In this document: one piece after another, positions 56,777-64,000 of the stretch
How positions within the stretch are numbered: position 1 is the stretch's first letter
Layout: each line of letters begins with the position of its first letter
Origin: Hirundichthys speculiger
Taxonomy: Eukaryota; Chordata; Actinopteri; Beloniformes; Exocoetidae
DNA: 64,000 nt
Reading direction: 5' to 3'
Assembly (NCBI GenBank): GCA_018398805.1
Contig: JAGFBZ010001119.1
Span: 310,001 to 374,000 of the forward strand
Position numbers and translations under genes: made by a program
The notes under the pieces: generated by a model
The model's database searches: none
What the model saw: only the letters and a program-made list of their open reading frames with translations
Told to the model about the DNA's origin: nothing

Positions 56777-57658
56777 GTAACACAAACTTTGCCCAGAATC
56801 TAGGTGATGGAACCAAAGACCACTAACTATTTATTTATTTTAACTTTTTTATTTTTTGCTTGATTGTGTTTTTGTCAAACTTTGCACATTTCAGTTGTGT
56901 TTGTTATGTTATATTGTATTTTAAGTGGTCTTAGATTATTGTGCACTTCTGTTATTTAAAATAAAAGATTTTTGGATTGAATGATTTTTCTTGGTGTTTT
57001 TGGGCCGGGAGGGCCGTGCGCGTGATGGCAAAATGAACGCCCTTTTCAGAGAGGGCAAAGGAATTGCCGGCAGATGCAGAGGGCAGGCAATTTTCCACAT
57101 CCCACAATGGATGGGAAAAAATAGATAGGGACTGGTTAACATATAGCAGCTCAAAAAAGCCCTGTTTTGCCTCCCATGTTTGTTGTTCTCTTTTGAAGTA
57201 GAAAAAAAATCAACAAGTGGCCTAAATTCAAGAGATGGAGATGTTCATTTGGTTTTGAAGATATAAAACTGACAATTCAAGTTTTCATATAAAGTTTGAT
57301 ATACATGTTTATTTACTGTATTATCAGCTGACAAAGAGAAAATTCTTCAAATTAAAATGCCTAATTTATTCTTCCCTGGTCTATTTTTCCTGCATGTATA
57401 AGAATTAGAAAATGTGTATGCATAAGTCTTAATAATATTAGCAGGTCCTTTTATATTTAACTAAAACTTAAGCTGCCATGAAAAGCTAAGATTTTCTCCT
57501 CGTATACAATACCTTATTTATTGCATTACACATCACAATATATCAAACATAACTGGTGATGTTTAGTGACAAAAAAAATGGCGGTGGTGTAGGGAGGGCC
57601 CATCTAACATTATCTTGTCCTGGGCCCAGACAAGACTGTCAGCTGGCCTGCATCACTG

Positions 57659-58974
57659 CATAGAATTTTATGCACAAAACAAAAAGTTACAACCCAGTTT
57701 GAACTGTAGAGTTGCTTTTCAGACACAACAAATGTCTTTGGCTGGTTCTCGAGAAGCAAAATATCGCCTCTTCCAGAAACAATATCTTCCTGTTCTGTTT
57801 ATGAGATGTCATAGGAAGTTATTAGTGTAGAAAATTTCATAACTGCAAGAATAATGGTGCCAGAATTACCATTCGAAATCTTCCAGAAAAATCGGCAACC
57901 AAATCAGGATGGAAAAATGAAAAAAATAAAATAAAATAATTTAAATGGAAAAAAGTAAATAAGCTGAGCTAGACAGTTTGGCAGAGCAACTACAACAGCC
58001 TGCGACTCATCGCCACCATACTAGAATGAATGTAATGGGAAATGGAAATAGACATGAATTTGATAACTAAATACATACTAAATACTGGGGTCACCACATC
58101 ACACTACAGCACTGATTTACAACACGCAGCCCACCATTAAACCAGGCGCATCACCACACTTAGCGGTTAAAGCACTCATTTTATGCAGCAATTTTCACAA
58201 TCCTCTGATCCACTTCAAACTCCATGGCTGTGCCAGAGCCTCCACTTAATTCAAACAGCTGAGAAGAAGCCAACTAGTGGACCATGAGGCTCTTAGGGAG
58301 AAATCTAAAGAACAAGAAAATGTAAAAGCTTCTTACTGGAAAATGAAAATGGAGTGCTGAAACAGTGACAAACGAAAGCCCTCCTGGTCCTGTTTGATAT
58401 TCCAGTGGTACATCTCAGGGTCCTGGCTGGCAGACAGGTGTCTGGGCCCGAGCTTCACCGGCCCGTTACAGGTAGAATGTGAGCGCTTTGCCCCAGGGGC
58501 CGTTTATTGAGAGCACGGAGAACCTTAAGAGGAACCCGGCAAAACAAGAGGGTGTACAAGAAAGCACGATTTACATCCAGAAGAGATTTGAGTTTGAGAA
58601 GCAAACTGAGTCAGTGGGTTAAAACCATAGAAATATGCACCACTCGACTGCTCTGTGTGTCGTTTCCTCATCAGCGGTTCCTAAATATCAATTACACTCC
58701 ATATTGATCCGTAAACATAATCAGTAGAATAGGAAGCAGAATAACTTCTGAGACTCCTGGGATGCATATCCCCCCACCCCCCTCCTCCCCACCACCACCA
58801 CCACACACACACATAAAAACATAAAAAGGGAAAAAAAAATGTATAATTTTAGGGGAAAAATAAAAAGGACACTGAGAAGTAAATGTGTTTCTAATTCTTC
58901 ATAATTTCATGAGGATATGCAGTTCTCCTGGTACTGTTGAATTACTCATACTGTAACGTTTTATATATATATAT
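57659..58974. other. Unassigned, gene-free stretch
   Basis: No exon supported. A CCACC-type simple repeat at 58770-58812. Confidence 0.45.
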
Positions 58975-59680
58975 CAGAGCATGTGAGCGGAGCGGAGCGT
59001 GAGCGAGCGAGGAGCAGAGCGGACGAATTTTGAAAGGAGCGCAGAGCGGGAGTTTTTTTTCTAGGATGATTCGGGTGGAGCGGGGCGTCATCCCGCTCCA
59101 GTTTCGCTCCGTTACCGCTCATATCACGGTCTTCAAGTATAACAATAGGAGGAGAAGTGAATGAAAAATAGTTTCGGGAAGGTTAATAACAAACAAAAGT
59201 GTATTAACCAGCTAATTCCGTTAGGTGAAATTATTTTCTTATTTTTTCTTGTCAGTAAATATCTATTTTTTTGGACTTTAAAACGGCTGTCGGCTCTGCG
59301 GGCCGGGCATACACTGTGCGACTGTCGGCTCGTTTTGAGCCGATTTTTCCAGTTGTGCGAGTATTTTTTTTTGGATCGGGCCGAATTTTGACCCTATCGT
59401 GGGTCGTGCTTCGTGCAGTATACGTGGGGTAAACGACGAGAGATTAACACCTCCCGACGAGCTCCCGATCACAAGTCGTGTGCTCGCAAGGAAATCAAAC
59501 TTGTTTGAAATCCTCGTCGCTCCTCGTGAAGGTATCTCACAGTAGAAGCAGCAGGTGCGTTTGAGATGAACTGCGCCTCGCCTGGCGAGTAGACGCGATC
59601 AGGCGGCCGCAGCAGGAGGTGGAGACAAAAAGCTGCAGTCACGTCGGACAGTTTCCAGCACATACAGGAGGAGACACTTA

Positions 59681-60601
59681 GGGCCAATTCCAATTCCTCT
59701 CTTAACCCTCAATCTCAACCCTCGCCCTTAACCCTCAATTTTTGGCCCTCAATCTTAACCCTCGAAAGTAAGTGTGAGGGTTATCTTGTGACTTAAAATG
59801 GGACACCCCTCGAGTGCAGTTACGTCATCAGACTGAAATGTATCAGAGCCGTGTTGTCTCTGTATTTCCTGAAATTACTCAGGGATAAACATTGAAAAGA
59901 GCGCTGTATATTCTCTAATAATAGTAGCAAATACACAATAGAGGATTCATTATTCAGTCCATCGTCGCTACACAACAAGGTATACAAGTAACGTGAAGCC
60001 GCCTGGGACCGCCGACGGGACCCGTACCGCTGACGGGACCGTTACGGCGGAACGGGACCACCGACGAGTACAAGTAACGTGAAGCCGACCTGGACCGCTG
60101 ACGGACCGGGACCGCTGACGGGACCGAGACCGCCACGGACGGCGGACCGGTCCCGTCAGCGGTCCCGGTCGGCTTCACGTTACTTTGTTGTGTAGCGACG
60201 GAGGACTGGAATAATGTACAGGGACCACCTACGAGTACAACGTGAAGCCGACGGGACCGCCGTCCGGGAGCAACATCGTAAAGTAAAAAAAATAAATGTT
60301 ACGCGACCAACGATGTTAATCCATGAAAAAAATCTCAAACAAACACAATGAAATTGTTTCGTAACATTTATATCTTTAAGATATACGAAGATACTTACGT
60401 TTGTAGCTAGCTTCTGGATAGCCCCTTACTTCCAAGGGTGGTGTCGGAAATCTCAATTTTTGAGGGCGATACAGCCCTTAAAAAACTGTCCCTCAACTTG
60501 ATTCCACTTAAATTGGGACACCCACTTGCCCTTAGCGGGAACGCGCATTTTTGAGATTGAGGGTTGAGATTGAGGGTTAAGGGAGGAATTGGAATTCACC
60601 C
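59681..60601. mobile_element. Inner PIF/Harbinger-like element, 921 bp
   Basis: Ends GGGCCAATTCCAATTCCTC and ...GAGGAATTGGAATTCACCC are inverted, extended by repeated AACCCTCAATCTC motifs on both sides. TTA flanks both ends (59678-59680, 60602-60604). It has no transposase. Its centre holds GC-rich direct and inverted repeats (59959-60270). Confidence 0.85.
59959..60270. repeat. GC-rich direct and inverted repeats
   Basis: GTAACGTGAAGCCG occurs at about 59988 and 60075 and as ACGTGAAGCCG at 60240. Its reverse complement, CGGCTTCACGTTAC, lies at 60170-60183. CGTCGCTACACAACAA at 59961 is matched by TTGTTGTGTAGCGACG at 60186-60201. GGACCGCTGACGGGACC-type units repeat in both orientations. The stretch can fold into a long, GC-rich hairpin. 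Confidence 0.8.
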
Positions 60602-61106
60602 TTACTTCCTGTTAGATCACCTAGTTTGCAGACCACGTTCTTAGATAAAGTGTCCTCGATCGCTGATTGAAGTTAAAATAAAAGTGATCCTCCTGTTGCA
60701 TGAAACGTGTTCTTATCTGCATTGTGCGCCGACCGCCGGTGATCGATTCTGCGCAGGCCTGGCTCATTTCAAACGCACCCTTAGGTGCGTTATGAACGTA
60801 TAGTGTAAGCAGTCAAGTCGCATCAGAGCATCGGGCCGTACAGTGTGAGAGCATCACTCGTGGGCTGCGAACTTTTGAACTCAGCGATCTAGTTCGGCAG
60901 TTTGAGATAGGGCTGAATCAAACGATTTAAAATATCGCACAGTGTATGACCGGCCTTAGGCTTCAGGTAAACATGTACATTTTATATGCATGCAAACATT
61001 TTTGGAGCGGAGCGGAGCGGGTTGCAGTGTTACTGGAGCGCTGAGCGGTTATGGGTGGAACGGCATTTTGCGACTTTGAGGGAAGAGCGGAGCGGTGACA
61101 ACCTTT

Positions 61107-61119
61107 GTATATATAATAT

Positions 61120-61153
<34 letters not shown>

Positions 61154-61155
61154 AG

Positions 61156-61195
<40 letters not shown>

Positions 61196-61257
61196 TATAT
61201 TATTATAATCTATATATACTAATATATTATATATATATATATATATATCATATATAT
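61107..61257. repeat. AT-rich microsatellite with interruptions
   Basis: An imperfect (AT)n tract that flanks the right end of the nest and the left end of the next hAT. Confidence 0.9.
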
Positions 61258-62090
61258 CAGTGACATGTGGTCAGGTGAGGCAGGGGAGGCCGTGCCTCAC
61301 CTGCCATCATGGAAAGAAAGAAATGAAAAAAATATATATATATTTTATATTTATCAATTGATTTGTACTATAAGGAATTTTCCATTTAACTTCACCATTT
61401 TTAGATTAGTTTTTATTCAAAATCGCCGAATTTTCACATTTACCATTCAAATACTGAGAAGATGTGGGCGGTGAGGCAGCACCCCGCTGAGCCTCACCAT
61501 GGATTGCGCAATGACTCGGCTAACTGTGCTGCCATGCTATGTAGTGAGACCAGATCGCTGTCGTCTGTATGTCACTATTAAAATGTTCAAACACGTTTTC
61601 TATATGAAATAAGTTTCCATAGTTTAGCTGATTTATATAATGAACAGCAACTATATGTTTGTAATGTGTTTCTTGTGCCGGCGCAATCATAAAACGGCTG
61701 AGAAGAGGCACGGGGTGAGGCACGCACTTCTCCTGCCTCACGTTAGGGGGCACTAGTGAGCACAGGGATTCTTCTTGCGACACACTGGCTGCAGAATAAG
61801 TGACAGCAAGCGCTGTCACTTATTCTGCAGAAGGAGCGGCACATAGACTTTTTTTATAAGTAAAGGTAAGACCATAATAACTTTTTTTTAAATTAAATGT
61901 GCTTTTTTGTGCGCTACAGTTTGTATGTGTAAAGCATTTATATGTGAATGACGATAGGAGGTTTTAAACATAAACAGTTAACTGCTGCCAATCAAATGGT
62001 GAATAAGTTGTTCTGGAGGGTTCATATGCTTGTAAATCTGACTGATGAAGTCAGTGCCTCACCAGCCATGAATCTCACTGCACGTCACTG
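61258..62090. mobile_element. hAT element inserted in an AT tract, 833 bp
   Basis: Ends CAGTGACATGTGGTCAG and ...CACTGCACGTCACTG are inverted (CAGTGACRTG). The flanking 8 bases on each side are ATATATAT (61250-61257, 62091-62098). GTGAGGC/GCCTCAC motifs repeat near both ends. An inverted pair CTTATTCTGCAG / CTGCAGAATAAG occurs around 61790-61830. No transposase. Confidence 0.82.
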
Positions 62091-62098
62091 ATATATAT

Positions 62099-62129
<31 letters not shown>

Positions 62130-62160
62130 TATATATATAATATATATATATGTATATATA
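62091..62160. repeat. AT microsatellite
   Basis: Continuation of the AT tract to the right of the hAT. Confidence 0.9.
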
Positions 62161-62186
62161 TATACACATACATATATGTGTGTGTA

Positions 62187-62919
62187 TAGTGGTACCTCTA
62201 CTTATGAAGTTAATTGGTTCTGGAAGTAGTTTCGAAACCTGAAAATTTCGTAAGAGATGCGTTTTCCATGTAAATGCCCTAATCCGTTCCAAGCCCCTCA
62301 AAATTCGAACATACATTTTTTGAAATTTTTATTAAATGACATCAAAACCTGTGAGAAATACATGTTAGAACTAGAAAGGCATTTGGAGGATGCAGACCTC
62401 CACAAAACGCAAAAATTTGAAAGTGATCCAGAATCCAGGATTTCTTCCGGATCACACCCAAAATGAAATCAGTTCTTCCTTTTCACATTTCTGACAACTC
62501 CTGAAAATTTCATCAAAATCTATCCATAACTTTTTGAGTTATCTTGAACACAGACAGACAGATAAACGCCGGCAAAAACATAACCTCCTTGGCGGAGGTA
62601 AAAATGGTTCGTTTACCTGGGTTGCTGGGTTACGCTCATATAGACAAGGGGTCCTCCTAGCCAATGAGATGCCAGGAAGATGCTAAGCGATAGCCAATGG
62701 CAGAGCAGCTCGGACGCACCGCTTTCAAACCAAGATACAGAGCCAACAAATATGTTTACGTTCGGTAAACTCTGGGAGCTGCGAGTAGCAGCGCTACTGT
62801 ATTTTTGCCTTTCGTATCCTGAAATTTCTTTCGTAACAAGAGGCAATATTTTCCCGTTGAGGTGTTTCATAACCTAAAAATTTCGTATGTAGAGACGTTC
62901 ATAAGTAGAGGCACCACTG
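62187..62919. mobile_element. Tc1/mariner-type MITE, 733 bp, with nested MITE
   Basis: Ends TAGTGGTACCTCTACTTATG and ...CATAAGTAGAGGCACCACTG are inverted. TA flanks both sides (62185-62186, 62920-62921). TCGTA / TACGAAA-type motifs follow inside. It has no transposase. A CCTCCGCC-type MITE lies at 62371-62600. Confidence 0.85.
62371..62600 (-). mobile_element. CCTCCGCC-type MITE, copy 3
   Basis: It ends CCTTGGCGGAGGT and shares AGTGATCCAGAATCCAGGAT and the following 150 bp with the copy at 47571-48003, but lacks about 200 bp of that copy's first half. Confidence 0.82.
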
Positions 62920-64000
62920 TATTTTGAAATGCACTAGGAATAAAAGTGGACCATCTTCTGACATAGCTTTTGATTCTATCATTTCTTTTAGCTCACTCTT
63001 TCAGCTGAGCATGTTGTTCTATTTTCATTATTATTTTTTTTTAACAAGCCATGTTCAACATGATAAGCTGCTGGTAAAAAAAATACTACTTTACGATGTA
63101 ATTATTTGCATCAAATATTGTGTTTAGACAATATTTAGGAGGCAACAGTAAGTAGGTACCAAAGAATCATTATGATAATGATTAAGTCAGTCGTTCATCT
63201 TCATAAATATTGGAAAGCAACATGAAGTGGCTGTTCTAAGACAAGGCTGGTGGCAAGCATGTTTTTAAAGATGAAAGAGGGAGATGAAGACTTTGATCAG
63301 CCACAAAGCTGACATTTGTTTCAACAAAACGGAATCATTTCACAGTTCCTTAATCACCAACGACTCGTGCCAGACACATGTATGTCTGAGAAATACTGGC
63401 AGGACGCCTTTAGAAGATCACTCCAGATGAAAACAAACAGTAAACGTGCAACTTAATTAAAAAGCCCCTCGTGGAGTTGTATTATGTCAAAAATGTACAT
63501 CCCAGAAATGATCATTTCTACACATTTCAAAGTTGCAGCCGTGTTAAATGGCACTCAAACTCCTGCAGAGGATACTGCGTTAAAGTCAAAGAAATCAGTC
63601 TTCACAGAGATTATGGCCAAACTTAGAGGACTCTAAAGGATAAAGCAACACTTTTCAACAAACTAACTGGTGGGGAGTTTGGAGCTTAGTTGTGAGGCTG
63701 CATGTACATCAGTGATACGCATCACCACTGATTTACATGTGATATTCACCTATGCCACGCTTCCACTGAGCAACTCAGTTCGGTGCAGAGTAGTTTGGAA
63801 CAACAAGCCTTGATCGTGTTCGTGTTTCCACGGCCAGATGTGTCGGCCAGATGGGTGAAGCTACATCTGCTGGATAACAGGGTTATATTGAACCTGCAAC
63901 CTGTATCCAGGCAATAAAATCAAGGAAGGAAAAAACCAATTCAGTTAAGGCAGGTCAGCAGTGGAAGACATCCAGCATGTTGTATTTTTAGCAAGAAGAA
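62920..64000. other. Unassigned, gene-free stretch
   Basis: No exon, repeat end or strong structure seen up to the window edge. Confidence 0.45.

Larger units (their letters stand above)
55230..57650 (+). mobile_element. hAT element with remains of a spliced transposase gene, 2.4 kb
   Basis: Left end CAGGCCCGTCGATAG and right end ...CAGCTGGCCTG are inverted at their termini, with CCCGGGCCCAGG-type motifs just inside both. A perfect 8-bp duplication, CATCACTG, lies at 55222-55229 and 57651-57658. Inside are a duplicated GGGCCCCC-rich segment and three short exons resembling the N-terminus of fish hAT transposases. The catalytic core is absent. A second element end (CAGGGCCGTTGCG at 55491) suggests the exons could belong to an inner element. 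Confidence 0.82.
59301..60955. mobile_element. Middle element of the nest
   Basis: GGCCGGGCATACACTGTGCG (left, 59301) and the reverse complement at the right (60935-60955) match in 20 of 21 bases. Subterminal motifs such as GACTGTCGGCTCG follow. No duplication could be confirmed, so the superfamily is open. It contains the Harbinger-like element 59681-60601. Confidence 0.75.
58975..61106. mobile_element. Outer element of a nest, GAGCGGAGCGG-rich ends
   Basis: The left part starts CAGAGCATGTGAGCGGAGCG and the right part ends GAGCGGTGACAACCTTTG. Both carry several GAGCGGAGCGG motifs in the same orientation. Both ends lie against AT tracts, so the duplication cannot be read exactly. Ends of CA..TG type suggest hAT. 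About 1.65 kb of its interior is a second element. Confidence 0.6.

Overview
The window looks like nuclear DNA of a teleost fish. The evidence is its repeats: a Rex3/RTE-type LINE ending in GATG units, tRNA-derived SINEs with tails of the teleost type, many short hAT-type elements with 8-bp target duplications, PIF/Harbinger-type elements with TTA duplications, Tc1/mariner remnants, a piggyBac remnant, a Ty3/gypsy LTR retrotransposon, and long CA/TG, AT and poly-C/G tracts. I found no convincing host protein-coding exon, rRNA, functional tRNA or CRISPR array. It is probably intergenic or intronic. Every recognisable coding stretch belongs to a transposable element, and all are broken except the integrase part of the gypsy element.

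Layout. 1-8.9 kb: a Tc1-type end, a truncated Rex3 LINE (717-1672), a SINE with a 15-bp duplication (4129-4325), a hAT (4838-5997) carrying a second hAT (5174-5528), and a TG tract. 8.95-11.3 kb: a Harbinger-type element split by a hAT copy. 12.9-18.2 kb: mostly unique DNA with a fold-back and a 290-bp hAT. 18.3-25.5 kb: a 1.23-kb hAT, then a piggyBac remnant split by a 4.46-kb gypsy element whose two 208-bp LTRs differ at one base. 26.9-28.4 kb: an internally deleted Tc1-like element. 31.2-32.7 kb: the 3' end of a LINE with a SINE tail inside it. 34-35.7 kb: a second Harbinger copy, inverted relative to the first, and a hAT. 35.7-43.2 kb: mostly unique DNA, with a CpG-rich stretch and a cluster of YY1-like sites near 42.8 kb. 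43.2-45.6 kb: a hAT inside an AT tract, itself carrying a LINE fragment, followed by a small hAT and a mariner-like remnant. 47.5-57.7 kb: a MITE, several hATs and a SINE. One hAT (55230-57650) keeps three N-terminal exons with matching splice phases. 59-62.9 kb: elements nested inside one another, another hAT in an AT tract, and a Tc1/mariner MITE.

There is no operon-like cooperation between genes here. The main relationship is order of insertion: gypsy into piggyBac, SINE into LINE, LINE into hAT into microsatellite, and Harbinger-like into a CATACACTG-ended element into a GAGCGG-rich element. The least expected observations are the gypsy copy with almost identical LTRs but broken ORFs and an Asn in place of the first integrase Asp, the nest at 59-61 kb with its GC-rich inverted repeats, the spliced hAT remnant, the hATs using ATATATAT as target, and the YY1-like cluster.
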